DNA from: Arthrobacter sp. U41
GTDB taxonomy: Bacteria; Actinomycetota; Actinomycetes; Actinomycetales; Micrococcaceae
Assembly: GCF_001750145.1 (NCBI RefSeq)
Contig: NZ_CP015732.1
Location: 1,736,001 to 1,800,000, forward strand
Direction: 5' to 3'
DNA length: 64,000 nucleotides
Shown piece by piece: positions 45,672-54,280 of the stretch. Within the stretch, counting starts at the first letter, position 1, and every line of letters begins with the position of its first letter. The position numbers and the translations under genes were made by a program. Under the pieces are notes generated by a model. The model ran no database searches and was not told the origin of the DNA. It saw only the letters and a list, made by a program, of their open reading frames with translations.

Positions 45672-46891
45672 TACGCGTTCACCAGCCCGGCGGTTGAGCT
45701 GGCCGAAGCGACCGGGGTGCCGGACAGGTCCAGTTCCGTGCCGTTCCTGCGGGCGAGGTCGGCTTCGAGTTCGCGGACGATCGGGAGGATGTCCGCACCG
45801 AACGCCGCGACTTCCTCCTGGAAGTGCAGGTAGCCGGTGAGGAACAGGTTCACGCCGATCTTCTTGTACTCCACGATCCGTTCGGCGATCTGCTCGGGGG
45901 TGCCGATCAGCTGGGTCTTGAAGCCGTCGTTGTACTGGACCAGGTCCTCGAAGCTCGAGTCGGCCCACATGCCCTTGCCGTCCTTTGTGGAGGCACCGGC
46001 CTCCTGGACCGCGGCGCGGAAACCCTCGACGGCGGGCTTGTGCGCCTTCGCCACGATCTCGCGGAGGGTGTCCCGGGCCTCCTTCTCGGAATCGCGGGCG
46101 ATCACGAAACCGTTCAGGCCAAACCTCGGAGAGGATAAAGCGGCGGGGAGTGCCCCGCCGGTCCCGCGGCTGGTCTCGCCGGCCGCGGCGACGACGCCGG
46201 CGATGTTCTCCTTGAAGCCCTCCAGGTCCTTGCCGTTGGAGAAGTACCAGTCCGCCACCCGGCCGGCCGTGGCCTGCGCCGCCGTGGAGTTTCCGCCGAA
46301 GAAGATCTCCGGGTGCGCCCGGCCCGGCACGTCCACCGGGGCAGGGTTCAGGGTGAAGTTGTTGATGTTGTAGTACTTGCCGGACTGGCTGTACTCCTGC
46401 TCGGTCCACAGCCCGCGGAGGACCTTGATGAACTCCTCGGTGCGGACGTAGCGTTCGTCGTGTTCAAGCCATTCGAGGCCGAAGTTTTCGAACTCCGCCT
46501 TGAGCCAGCCGGAGACGATGTTCACGGCGGCGCGGCCGTTGGAGATGTGGTCGGCGGTGATGATGAACTTCGCCAGCACGCCGGGGTGCCACATGCCCGG
46601 ATGGACGGCGGAGATCACCTTGAGCCGCTCGGTGGCGGCCAGCAGCGCCAGGCTGAACGAGGTGGCCTCGTGCTGCTTGTCCGCGCCGTAGGAGGCGGCG
46701 TAGCGGGTCTGGGTCAGGGCGTACTCGAAGCCGGAGTTCTCCGCGATCCGGGCGAGTTTCTTGTTGTAGTCGAAGTCCCAGCCGGTGCGCTGTTCGATCG
46801 TGGAGACCACGAGGCCGCCGGAGACGTTGGGAACCCAGTAGGCGAACTTGAGCGGTTCGGAAAGACGGGCGACGTTGCTGATGTCAGTCAT
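45671..46891 (-). CDS. sfnG: FMNH2-dependent monooxygenase, SfnG-like (dimethylsulfone)
   Basis: A 406-aa luciferase-like (LLM) flavin monooxygenase. FAYWVPNVSGGLVVSTIEQR (~16-35) is close to SfnG text as I remember it, and NIVSGWLKAEFENFG (~125-139) and GGNSTAAQATAGRVADW (~205-221) fit the family. SfnG oxidises dimethylsulfone to methanesulfinate with FMNH2 from a partner reductase; none is encoded here. It lies behind Ssu transporter genes and before metY, so it should release sulfur for methionine synthesis. It could also act on another sulfonate-like substrate. Confidence 0.75.
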   Translation of the reverse strand: MTDISNVARLSEPLKFAYWVPNVSGGLVVSTIEQRTGWDFDYNKKLARIAENSGFEYALTQTRYAASYGADKQHEATSFSLALLAATERLKVISAVHPGMWHPGVLAKFIITADHISNGRAAVNIVSGWLKAEFENFGLEWLEHDERYVRTEEFIKVLRGLWTEQEYSQSGKYYNINNFTLNPAPVDVPGRAHPEIFFGGNSTAAQATAGRVADWYFSNGKDLEGFKENIAGVVAAAGETSRGTGGALPAALSSPRFGLNGFVIARDSEKEARDTLREIVAKAHKPAVEGFRAAVQEAGASTKDGKGMWADSSFEDLVQYNDGFKTQLIGTPEQIAERIVEYKKIGVNLFLTGYLHFQEEVAAFGADILPIVRELEADLARRNGTELDLSGTPVASASSTAGLVNA

Positions 46892-46900
46892 GGGAGGTCC

Positions 46901-48895
46901 TTACTTCTGGGTATTTCTGTGGTTGTCATTGCGGTCACGCAGGACGGAGTGGATGCCGGCGATCGACGGTTCGTTCTGGAGCGAGGTCGTGTCGCCGAGC
47001 GTGGTTCCTTCGAACAGCTGGGTCAGCAGCCGGCGCATGATCTTGCCGCTGCGGGTTTTCGGCACATCGGGAACGACGACGACGTCGCGCGGCTTGGCGA
47101 TCGGTCCGATCTCCTTCGCGACGTGGTTGCGCAGTTCGGACGCGATGTCCTCGGTAGCCGCCGAACTCTTCAGCACCACGAACGCCACGATGGCGTGGCC
47201 GGTCTTCGGGTCCGCGACCGGGCAGACACCGGCCTCCACCACGTCCGGGTGCGAGACGAGGGCCGACTCGATCTCGATCGTGGAGAGCAGGTGACCGGAG
47301 ACGTTCAGGGTGTCATCCACCCGCCCGAGGATCCAGATGTCGCCGTCGTCGTCGTACTTGGCGCCGTCCCCGGCGAGGAACCAGCCCTGTTCGGCGTACT
47401 TGCGCCAGTACGAATCGAAGTAGCGCTGCGGGTTGCCCCACACGGTCCGGGCGATGGCGGGGCCGGGGGCGTCCACCACGATGAAGCCCTGGATGCCCGG
47501 CGGCACGGTGTTGCCGGCGTCGTCCACGATCCGGGTGCTGACGCCGGGCAGCGGCCGGGCCGCGCAGCCGGGCTTGAACTGTGTGTCGGTGGGGGCGGGG
47601 GAGAGGATGGTGGCGCCGGTTTCGGACTGCCACCAGGTGTCCACCACGGGGGCGGTGCCGGCTCCGACGTTCTCCCGGAGCCAGCGCCAGGCCTCGGGGT
47701 TGACGGCCTCGCCGACAGTGCCCAGCAGGCGGATGGAGGAGAGGTCGTAGCTGGCCGGGACGCCGTCCGGGAACCAGCGCATCAGGGAGCGGACCAGGGT
47801 GGGCGCAGTGTAGTACTGGGTGACGCCGTAGCGTTCGATGATTTCGAAGTGCCGGCCGGGATGCGGGGTGTTGGGCGTGCCCTCGAAGATCACCTGGGTG
47901 GCCCCGTTGGAGAGCGGGCCGTACAGCTCGTAGGTGTGGGCGGTGACCCAGGCGAGGTCGGCCGTGCACCAGTGGACATCCTGGTCCCGGAGGGCCGGGT
48001 CCGGGTTGCTGAACAGGTGCTCGAAGCTCCAGGACGCCTGCGTGAGGTAGCCCCCGGAGGTGTGGACCAGGCCCTTGGGCTTTCCGGTGGTGCCGGAGGT
48101 GTACATGATGAACAGCGGCGTCTCGGCGTCGAAGGCTTCCGGCGTGTGCTGCGGGGAGGCCCGCCCGACGGCGTCGTGCCACCAGACGTCGCGGCCCTCG
48201 GTCATCGGGACGGTGTCCAGGAGGTCCGGTGCGGTGGTGCGGTTGACGACCAGGACGTGCTCGATGGCGTTGTCTCCGGCGACGGCCGCGTCCGCGTTGT
48301 CCTTGACCGGCACGGCGACGCCGCGGCGGAACTGGCCGTCGGTGGTGACGAGCAGTTTGGCGCCGGTGTCCTCCACCCGGAACTTGAGCGCCTCGGCGGC
48401 GAAGCCGCCGAAGACGAGCGAGTGGATCGCGCCGATGCGGGCCACAGCCAGGGTGATGATCACCGTTTCCGGGATGACCGGGAGGTAGATGACCACCCGG
48501 TCGCCCTTGGTGATGCCGAGGCCCAGCAGGGCGTTGGCGGCCCGGGAAACCTCGCGCTGCAGTTCCGCGTAGCTGATGGTTCGGCGGTCGCCCGGTTCGC
48601 CCTCGAAATGCAGGGCCACCCTGTCACCGCGGCCCGCCGCGACGTGGCGGTCGACGCAGTTGTAGGCGACGTTGAGCTTTCCGCCTTCGAACCAGCTGAT
48701 GTCCGGGCCGATGCCCGCGTCGGGGTCGGCCGCGACGCGGCGGTGGGTGGTGTGCCAGGGTTTGTCCTGCCCGGGCACGTCCTCCCAGTCCAGCCGGAGG
48801 GCAGCTGCCTCCCAGAAGGAGAGGCGCTCCTCTTCGGTGGCCGGGTGATTGGCCGGGGCCGTTTCAGTCGTTACGCCCATCGTTTCACCGCCCAT
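46901..48895 (-). CDS. acsA: Acetyl-CoA synthetase, embedded in sulfur operon
   Basis: A 664-aa AMP-forming acetyl-CoA synthetase: P-loop MYTSGTTGKPKGLV (~267-280), DTWWQSETGA (~416), YFRSG-like GDGAKYDDDGDIWILGRVD (~510-528) and catalytic Lys in PKTRSGKIMRRLL (~615). The length and LQNEPSIAGI tail are classic AcsA. It overlaps the permease stop; MGVTTE at 48880 is an alternative start. AcsA in a SAM-regulated sulfur operon is odd: acetate from the MetY step could be re-activated for O-acetylhomoserine synthesis. Confidence 0.92.
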   Translation of the reverse strand: MGGETMGVTTETAPANHPATEEERLSFWEAAALRLDWEDVPGQDKPWHTTHRRVAADPDAGIGPDISWFEGGKLNVAYNCVDRHVAAGRGDRVALHFEGEPGDRRTISYAELQREVSRAANALLGLGITKGDRVVIYLPVIPETVIITLAVARIGAIHSLVFGGFAAEALKFRVEDTGAKLLVTTDGQFRRGVAVPVKDNADAAVAGDNAIEHVLVVNRTTAPDLLDTVPMTEGRDVWWHDAVGRASPQHTPEAFDAETPLFIMYTSGTTGKPKGLVHTSGGYLTQASWSFEHLFSNPDPALRDQDVHWCTADLAWVTAHTYELYGPLSNGATQVIFEGTPNTPHPGRHFEIIERYGVTQYYTAPTLVRSLMRWFPDGVPASYDLSSIRLLGTVGEAVNPEAWRWLRENVGAGTAPVVDTWWQSETGATILSPAPTDTQFKPGCAARPLPGVSTRIVDDAGNTVPPGIQGFIVVDAPGPAIARTVWGNPQRYFDSYWRKYAEQGWFLAGDGAKYDDDGDIWILGRVDDTLNVSGHLLSTIEIESALVSHPDVVEAGVCPVADPKTGHAIVAFVVLKSSAATEDIASELRNHVAKEIGPIAKPRDVVVVPDVPKTRSGKIMRRLLTQLFEGTTLGDTTSLQNEPSIAGIHSVLRDRNDNHRNTQK

Positions 48896-49782
48896 TTCTC
48901 AGCGAGGCCCAACAGGGCGTCGGTGATTTTTCCGATCACGGCGAGCAGCACGATCGCCAGCAGGAGCCGGTCCGTGCGGCCATTGTTCTGCGAATCCGTG
49001 AGCAGGAAGCCGAGCCCCATCGAGGAGGCAATGAGTTCCGCGGCCACGAGGAACAGCCAGGCCTGGGCCAGCGCCAGCCGGAGCCCCGAGAAGACCGCCG
49101 GCACCACGGCCGGGAGCTGCACCGTGGTCAGCAGCTTGACGCCTTTGAGTCCAAACGCGCGCGCCGCTTCCACCAGGTTCCGGTCCACATGGCGCAGCGC
49201 CAGGGAGACGGTGGTGAACACCGGGAAGAAAGCGCCGATCAGGATCAGGGTGATCTTGGAATCCTCGCCGATCTTCATCCAGAGGATGAGCAGCGGCACC
49301 CACGCCAGCGACGGGACGGCGCGGAGGGCGCCGATGGTCGGTGCGAGCAGGGCGTCGGCGAACCGGGAGAGGCCCACCAGCGATCCGAACACCAGGCCCA
49401 GGGCCGCGCCGGCGGCGAAGCCGATCAGCACACGCTGGGTGGAGATCGCGATGTGCTGGCCGAGCTGGCCGCGCTGGAGCAGATCGATGCCTGCCTCCAG
49501 CACCATGGACGGCGGCGGGAGCTGAACCACGCTGAAGACCCCGGCGGCCGTGGACAGCTGCCAGGCGGCAAGAACCGCAGCCGGAATGATCAATCCAAGG
49601 AGCAGACGCGCCCAGCCGTTGGCCAGGATCCCAGCGGGGGACCATCCGTTCGCCGGGGAGCCGCCCGAACCCGTAAGGGCCGGGCCCGGCCGGGCGGCGT
49701 CTGCTGGAGTTGCGGGGACGGCTGCAGCGCGCCCGTCCGCAACATTAGTGCCGGTGACGGCGGGATTCCTGAGCTGTGTCAT
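48871..49782 (-). CDS. ssuC: ABC transporter permease, SsuC-like
   Basis: A 303-aa inner-membrane permease with a ~50-aa cytoplasmic Pro/Ala-rich start, about six membrane helices and the EAA-type loop EAARAFGLKGVKLLTTVQLP (~210-229). Closest to aliphatic-sulfonate (SsuC) permeases. Its stop overlaps acsA, and its ATG overlaps the ssuA stop by 1 bp. Confidence 0.85.
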   Translation of the reverse strand: MTQLRNPAVTGTNVADGRAAAVPATPADAARPGPALTGSGGSPANGWSPAGILANGWARLLLGLIIPAAVLAAWQLSTAAGVFSVVQLPPPSMVLEAGIDLLQRGQLGQHIAISTQRVLIGFAAGAALGLVFGSLVGLSRFADALLAPTIGALRAVPSLAWVPLLILWMKIGEDSKITLILIGAFFPVFTTVSLALRHVDRNLVEAARAFGLKGVKLLTTVQLPAVVPAVFSGLRLALAQAWLFLVAAELIASSMGLGFLLTDSQNNGRTDRLLLAIVLLAVIGKITDALLGLAEKWAVKRWA

Positions 49783-50825
49783 CAGGAATCCTTGATGGCG
49801 GAAGCATCCGCCTTCTTCACCAGCGAGTCATCAAGAATGGAGGCCACGGCGTCGTCGATCTGCTTCTGGCTGGCGACGTCGCCGGTCTCCACGAACGTCG
49901 GGCCGATCTTCGCCAGGACCTTGCGCTGCGCCTCGCCCGGTGCCGGATCCACGTCCAGGTTGCTGCGCTCCAGCACCACGGTCTTCGCGACGGCGAGGTC
50001 CAGGCCGGCGACGTCGGCGAGGATCTGCGCCGTCTCGTCCGGGTTGGCCGCGGCCCAGGCGCGCGCCTTCTCATAGGCGTTGACGACAGCCTGCGCCTGG
50101 TTCGGCTTGTTCTTCAGGAAGGATTCCGTGGCGTTCAGGAAGCCGTAGGTGTTGAAGGAAAGGTTCCGGTAGAAGAGCTTGGCGCCCTTCTGTTCCGCGC
50201 CGGCCATGATCGGGTCCAGGCCGGACCAGGCGTCCACCGAACCGTTTTCCAGCGCGGCGCGGCCGTCCGCGTGCTGCAGGTTCTGCACCGTGACGTCCTT
50301 GGCGGAGATCCCGGCTTCGGAGAGGGACTGCAGCAGGAAGAAGTAGGGGTCGGTGCCCTTGGTCGCGGCCACCGACTTTCCCTTGAGGTCGGCCACGGTG
50401 GTGATGCCGGAGGACTCCTTCGCCACGAGGGCCGCCCATTCCGGCTGGGAGTAGATGTCGATCGTTTTGATCGGGGAGCCGTTGGCGCGGGCCAGCAGCG
50501 CGGCGGATCCGGCGGTGGAGCCGACGTCGATCGCGCCGGAGCGCAGCGCCTCGTTCGCCTTGTTGGAGCCGGCGGACTGGACCCAGTTCACGGTGACGCC
50601 CTGGTCCTTGAGCGAGGCCTCGAGCCAGCCCTTCTCCTTGATGACCAGGCTCAGCGGGTTGTAGGTGGCGAAGTCGATGTTGAGCGTGCCGCTCTCGACG
50701 GCGGGGTTCGCGGCGGGGGACCCGCCGGAACCTTCTCCTGCGACGCAGCCGGTGAGGACGAGGGCGGCGGAGACAGCGGCGGCGCCGATTACGGACCGGC
50801 GGGTGGCTTTGCGGGCGAATGACAT
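49782..50825 (-). CDS. ssuA: Sulfonate-binding lipoprotein, SsuA-like
   Basis: A 347-aa periplasmic-type solute-binding protein with a lipoprotein signal (ALVLTGC lipobox, Cys ~27). VNWVQSAGSNKANEALRSGA and NLQHADGRAALENGSVDAW are SsuA/TauA/NrtA features. It captures aliphatic sulfonates or dimethylsulfone-derived sulfonate. AAAGGAG precedes the ATG at 50825; the long open frame upstream overlaps the ssuB end and is a shadow. Confidence 0.85.
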   Translation of the reverse strand: MSFARKATRRSVIGAAAVSAALVLTGCVAGEGSGGSPAANPAVESGTLNIDFATYNPLSLVIKEKGWLEASLKDQGVTVNWVQSAGSNKANEALRSGAIDVGSTAGSAALLARANGSPIKTIDIYSQPEWAALVAKESSGITTVADLKGKSVAATKGTDPYFFLLQSLSEAGISAKDVTVQNLQHADGRAALENGSVDAWSGLDPIMAGAEQKGAKLFYRNLSFNTYGFLNATESFLKNKPNQAQAVVNAYEKARAWAAANPDETAQILADVAGLDLAVAKTVVLERSNLDVDPAPGEAQRKVLAKIGPTFVETGDVASQKQIDDAVASILDDSLVKKADASAIKDS

Positions 50826-50958
50826 GGGGGCTCCTTTGAGGAATGAAGCGATTGAAGCGAAAGGCGAACAGGCGTGAACTGGGTGGAGCAGGCGGTCGTA
50901 CGCAGCAGCGGCGGCGGCGTGTCCGGCGGGGGAAATTCGAGGGAAAGCCGGGAAGCGG

Positions 50959-51819
50959 CTAGTGGCCGTCGACGCCGAGGGTTGCCAGGAGCGAGGCCCG
51001 CATTCGGGCGAGTTCCACGGAACCGCGGTCCCGGGGTCGATCGCCAGGAACGTCGACGGTGCGGACAATCGTCGCGCCCGGCGCGGCTGCTGCTGCCCCG
51101 CCGCCGGGGTGGGTTTCCTTGCCGAGGACGATGATGCGGTCGGCGAGCTGGAGGGCCTCGTCGACGTCGTGCGTGACCAGCAGCACCGTGGTGGGCTCGG
51201 CACGGTGGATGTCCAGCAGCAGGTCCTGCATCTTGATCCGGGTCAGCGCGTCGAGCGCGCCGAACGGCTCGTCCAGGAGAAGGACGCCGGGGTTGCGGGC
51301 CAGCGCACGGGCCAGTGAGGCGCGCTGGGCCATGCCTCCGGAAATCTCGCGGGGGCGGTGCTTGGCGAAGTGCGTGAGGCCCACGAGTTCGAGCAGCCGG
51401 GCCACCTTGGCTTTGCCGTCGCGGGCGCTGATGCCGGTGGGCAGGCCGATCGCGATGTTGGCCTGCAGGGTGTGCCACGGCAGGAGGCGCGGTTCCTGGA
51501 AGGCGAAGGCACAGCGGGAGTCGATTCCCTGGACCGGCGTGCCGTCGATGTCGACGCTGCCTGCGGTGGGGGAGTCGAGTCCCGCGGCGGCCCGGAGCAG
51601 CGTCGACTTGCCGCAGCCGGAGGTACCGAGGATGGCCAGGACCTCCCCGGCGCGGATCTCGAAGTCAACATCGCGCAGGACGGTGTGGGACTCTGCCCCG
51701 GTGCCGAAGGTGCGGCGCAGGGAGCGGAAGGCAACCGGCAGGGCCGGGGTGCGGGTGGCGGCTCCGGCGGGGGCGTCCAGGGACGTCTCAGGCGCGGAGG
51801 AGGACAGGACAGTAGTCAT
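50959..51819 (-). CDS. ssuB: ABC transporter ATPase, SsuB-like
   Basis: A 286-aa ATPase: Walker A LGTSGCGKST (~63-72), signature ISGGMAQR (~158-165), Walker B VLLLDEPFGALDA (~180-192), H-loop VTHDVDEAL. It is the first gene after the SAM riboswitch and starts at ATG 51819. A 133-bp gap, without a gene, separates it from ssuA. Confidence 0.88.
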   Translation of the reverse strand: MTTVLSSSAPETSLDAPAGAATRTPALPVAFRSLRRTFGTGAESHTVLRDVDFEIRAGEVLAILGTSGCGKSTLLRAAAGLDSPTAGSVDIDGTPVQGIDSRCAFAFQEPRLLPWHTLQANIAIGLPTGISARDGKAKVARLLELVGLTHFAKHRPREISGGMAQRASLARALARNPGVLLLDEPFGALDALTRIKMQDLLLDIHRAEPTTVLLVTHDVDEALQLADRIIVLGKETHPGGGAAAAAPGATIVRTVDVPGDRPRDRGSVELARMRASLLATLGVDGH

Positions 51820-51830
51820 GGGGATACTCC

Positions 51831-51998
51831 ATCGGTCCTGGCAGTAGCACCCTACGGAATGAGCCTTTGAACCGGGTGGTCAGTCCGGTGGTTCCCTTGG
51901 CTCCATACCTTGCTATCGCCGGCATCCAGGGTTGGACGACGGCGACCAGGGTTGCTGCGGCTTCATCGATCCAGGTCTCTCGGCCGCTCGGGATGGTC
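51831..51998 (-). promoter_or_regulatory. SAM-I (S-box) riboswitch before ssuBAC-acs-sfnG-metY operon
   Basis: On the minus strand: CATCCCGAGCGGCCGAGAGA, then GATCGATGAAGCCGCAGCAACC-type core, a long variable arm, and AGGGTGCTACTGCCAGGACC near the 3' end. Same core blocks as the riboswitch at 39744, but with a ~70-nt longer central arm. It ends about 12 bp before the ssuB ATG, so SAM probably blocks translation or causes termination. Confidence 0.85.
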
Positions 51999-52195
51999 AG
52001 TTACAACTAAAACGGAATCGGAGCTTTTTCCCAAATGCGGGTGTTTTGCTGCGTAATATTCGGTCCCGTCACGCTGGCGGGCCGGGGATCGGTCAATTGT
52101 TCGAATCCGGAGGCCGGACGGCGCGGCAGCCGGCTGCCCGCGCGGGCGTGCGTGGCCTGTGCGCCCAATCCGGCCGGGGCGGTTAGGCTGTGCAC

Positions 52196-52621
52196 ATGGC
52201 CCACGTCAACGATCCGGCAGTCCTCGAGCGGCTCATGCGCACCAAAGGGCGGTGGGCCATTGTCGGTTTGTCCACGAATCAATGGCGTGCCGCCTATGAC
52301 ACGTCGCTGTTCATCCGGGACCGGCTCGGGATGGAGATCATCCCGGTGAATCTGCCCGGCGACCCCGTGCACGGGGAAACCGGCTACGCCACTCTTGCCG
52401 CCATTCCGGCCGAGAAGCAGCCCATCGACGTCGTCGACTGCTTTGTGAATTCCCGGAAGGTCGGGGCCGTCGTGGATCAGGCAATCGCCGTCGGTGCGAA
52501 GGCTGTCTGGATGCAGCTGGGTGTCATCGACGAGGCGGCGGCGGCCCGGGCGAAGGCTGCCGGTCTCGACGTCATCATGAACGCCTGCCCGGCGCAGGAC
52601 GCCCGGCGTTTCGGCCTCTGA
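52196..52621 (+). CDS. CoA-binding (YccU-like) protein
   Basis: A 141-aa CoA-binding domain protein, MAHVNDP start; AIVGLSTNQWRAAYDTS (~22-38) and GAKAVWMQLGVIDEAAA (~101-117) match the paralog at 43810. It is divergent from the SAM-controlled operon, with the riboswitch between. The GTG at 52190 is an alternative start. Role unknown. Confidence 0.8.
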   Translation: MAHVNDPAVLERLMRTKGRWAIVGLSTNQWRAAYDTSLFIRDRLGMEIIPVNLPGDPVHGETGYATLAAIPAEKQPIDVVDCFVNSRKVGAVVDQAIAVGAKAVWMQLGVIDEAAAARAKAAGLDVIMNACPAQDARRFGL

Positions 52622-52685
52622 CAGCTCTCCTGCCGTGACAGGACGGTCCCTGCAAATTGTCCGGGCCGGCCAGTAGGCTCGGATC

Positions 52686-53096
52686 ATGGATGTAGCCGCA
52701 CTCCGCGAAATCTGCCTGGGTTTTCCCGGCGCCTTCGAAGACTTCCCCTTCGGTCCGGAGACGTCTGTCTTCAAGGTGCAGGCTGCCGTGTCCGGCGGAA
52801 CCCGCCACGGGGCCAAGATGTTCGCCCTCTCCGCCATGGCGGAGTCCGATTTCGCGGTAAGCCTGAAATGCGAACCTGCGCTGGCCGAGCAGCTGCGTGC
52901 CGCCCACCCGGAGATCACCGGAGCGTGGCATTTGAACAAGAAACACTGGAACGGTGTGCGCCTGGACGGGTCCCTGCCCGATTCGATGGTGCGGGACATG
53001 GTGGAGGATTCCTACGATCTCGTGGTGGCTTCGCTGAACCGCCGCCAGCAGGAGCAGCTGGGCTGGGCGCGGCTGGCCGGCGGCGGACGGGCATGA
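52686..53096 (+). CDS. MmcQ/YjbR-family protein
   Basis: A 136-aa protein with FPGAFEDFPFGPETSVFKV and HLNKKHWNGVRLDGSLPDSM, signature text of the MmcQ/YjbR DNA-binding-like fold. Function unknown in bacteria. Its stop overlaps the DUF1990 ATG (ATGA). Confidence 0.82.
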   Translation: MDVAALREICLGFPGAFEDFPFGPETSVFKVQAAVSGGTRHGAKMFALSAMAESDFAVSLKCEPALAEQLRAAHPEITGAWHLNKKHWNGVRLDGSLPDSMVRDMVEDSYDLVVASLNRRQQEQLGWARLAGGGRA

Positions 53097-53638
53097 GCCC
53101 GCGGATCGCGGGCGGTGAACTGAACTACAGCGGGATCGGTTCCACGGAGTCCGGCCCGCCGCCCGCGGACGCCGATTGCCTGGTCACCCACGCCTACGTG
53201 GGCGAGGGCATGGCCGCCTACCGGCGCGTGGCGCAGGGGATGCTCACCTGGCAGCTGCAGAAACGGGCCGGGCTGACGGTCCGTGCGGAATCCGATGTGG
53301 TGGTCCCCGGCACCCGCGTGGTCAGCGGTTTCGGCGTCGGCCCGTTCCGGATCAACGCACCCTGCGAGGTCGTCTGGGTCCGCCGTCCGGTTCCCGGTGA
53401 TGTTCCCCAGTCCGCCGGCTTTGGCTACGGGACCCTTCCCGGGCACCCCGTCCGCGGCGAGGAGGCCTTCGAGGTTTCCATTGACGCCAGCGGCCGGGTG
53501 ACCCTCCGAATCACAGCCTTCGGGGTGCCCTCCAACTGGCTCTACGCAGCCGGCGGGGCCCTGACGAAGCGGGCGCGGGGCCATATCACTTCCCGTTACA
53601 TTAGGAGTGCGCAGGAACTGGCCGCAGCTGTGAACTGA
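53093..53638 (+). CDS. DUF1990 protein
   Basis: A 181-aa protein: LNYSGIGSTESGPPP near the start, FGYGTLPGHPVRGEEAFEVS (~122-141) and the FGVPSNWLYAAGGALTKRAR tail fit DUF1990. Conserved in actinobacteria; function unknown. It overlaps the YjbR gene by ATGA. Confidence 0.82.
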   Translation: MSPRIAGGELNYSGIGSTESGPPPADADCLVTHAYVGEGMAAYRRVAQGMLTWQLQKRAGLTVRAESDVVVPGTRVVSGFGVGPFRINAPCEVVWVRRPVPGDVPQSAGFGYGTLPGHPVRGEEAFEVSIDASGRVTLRITAFGVPSNWLYAAGGALTKRARGHITSRYIRSAQELAAAVN

Positions 53639-53647
53639 GAGGCAGAA

Positions 53648-53784
53648 ATGCTGGATCAACAGACGCTTGACCAACTATGGGACTTCAATGACCCTGCACT
53701 TTCGGAGGACCGCTTCCCGGGGCCGGACGCGTCGGGACCCCGCGGCAGCGGGACCTGGCCCGCGAGGCGATCGAGGCCTGCTGA
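53648..53784 (+). pseudogene. Decayed N-terminal fragment of a TPR-type protein
   Basis: MLDQQTLDQLWDFNDPALS starts at 53648 like the N-terminus of actinobacterial TPR proteins. The next recognisable text, GTPRQRDLAREAIEAC then a stop, is in a different frame, so a frameshift/deletion truncated the gene to ~45 codons. The rest is lost and a P1 palindrome follows 18 bp later. Confidence 0.5.
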
Positions 53785-53802
53785 ACCGCGCCCCGTCCAC
53801 TG

Positions 53803-53865
53803 CAACGCGGGGTCACATACGGCCCATAAAAGCCCCCGCAATGGGCCGGATGTGACCCCGCGTTG
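53803..53865. repeat. Palindromic repeat P1, copy 4
   Basis: Arms CAACGCGGGGTCACATACGG and CCGGATGTGACCCCGCGTTG around a ~22-bp centre. The inner stem (CAT with ATG) is again changed on both sides. It follows the decayed TPR fragment and precedes the ABM gene. Confidence 0.9.
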
Positions 53866-53916
53866 TCCTGTTGCAAGAATGGAACACCATCCTGCCGCAC
53901 CGAAAGGCGTTCTCCC

Positions 53917-54234
53917 GTGATCTTCATTGTCGTCAAATTCAAGGTCAAGCCCGACTGGTCGGACCGCTGGCTCGGCCTCGTGGAGGACTTCACCCGGGCC
54001 ACCCGGCAGGAGCCGGGCAACCTCTGGTTCGACTGGTCCCGCAGCGTGGAGGACCCCAACGAATTCGTCCTGGTCGAGGCGTTCAAGGACGACGCGGCCG
54101 GAGACCATGTCAACAGCGCACATTTCAAGCAGGCCATGGCGGACATGCCGCAGGCGCTGCGGGAGACGCCCCGGATCATCAGCCGCCAGCTCGACGGCGA
54201 GGACTGGGACCGGATGGGCGAACTGACCATTTAG
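53917..54234 (+). CDS. Antibiotic-biosynthesis-monooxygenase (ABM) domain protein
   Basis: A 105-aa ferredoxin-like barrel: VIFIVVKFKVKPDWSDRW start, TRQEPGNLWFDWSRS (~30-44), FVLVEAFKDDAAGDHVNSAH (~52-71). Family members are quinol or small-molecule monooxygenases without cofactors. GTG start 53917 with GAAAGG ahead. A P2 palindrome begins 6 bp after its stop. Confidence 0.8.
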   Translation: MIFIVVKFKVKPDWSDRWLGLVEDFTRATRQEPGNLWFDWSRSVEDPNEFVLVEAFKDDAAGDHVNSAHFKQAMADMPQALRETPRIISRQLDGEDWDRMGELTI

Positions 54235-54239
54235 CCCCG

Positions 54240-54280
54240 TCGATTGCTCCCTAACGGCCCTTTTGAACCCTCAAAACGGC
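54240..54280. repeat. Palindrome P2 copy 1, left half with target duplication
   Basis: TCGATTGCTCCCTAACGGCC is the left arm. The right arm, GGCCGTTAGGGAGCAATGGA, is found after the IS at 55673-55692. AACCCTCAAAACGGC (54266-54280) is repeated at 55661-55675, a 15-bp target duplication. Removing the IS and one duplicate restores a near-perfect ~58-bp palindrome. Confidence 0.92.

Noticed and set aside
45672..46409. N-terminal extension of the metY frame
   Set aside because: Overlaps sfnG in another frame; MetY homology begins at MADRKFG.
46313..49525. 1070-codon plus-strand open frame
   Set aside because: Antisense to sfnG, acsA and ssuC, which carry clear motifs; its low-complexity composition is a shadow.
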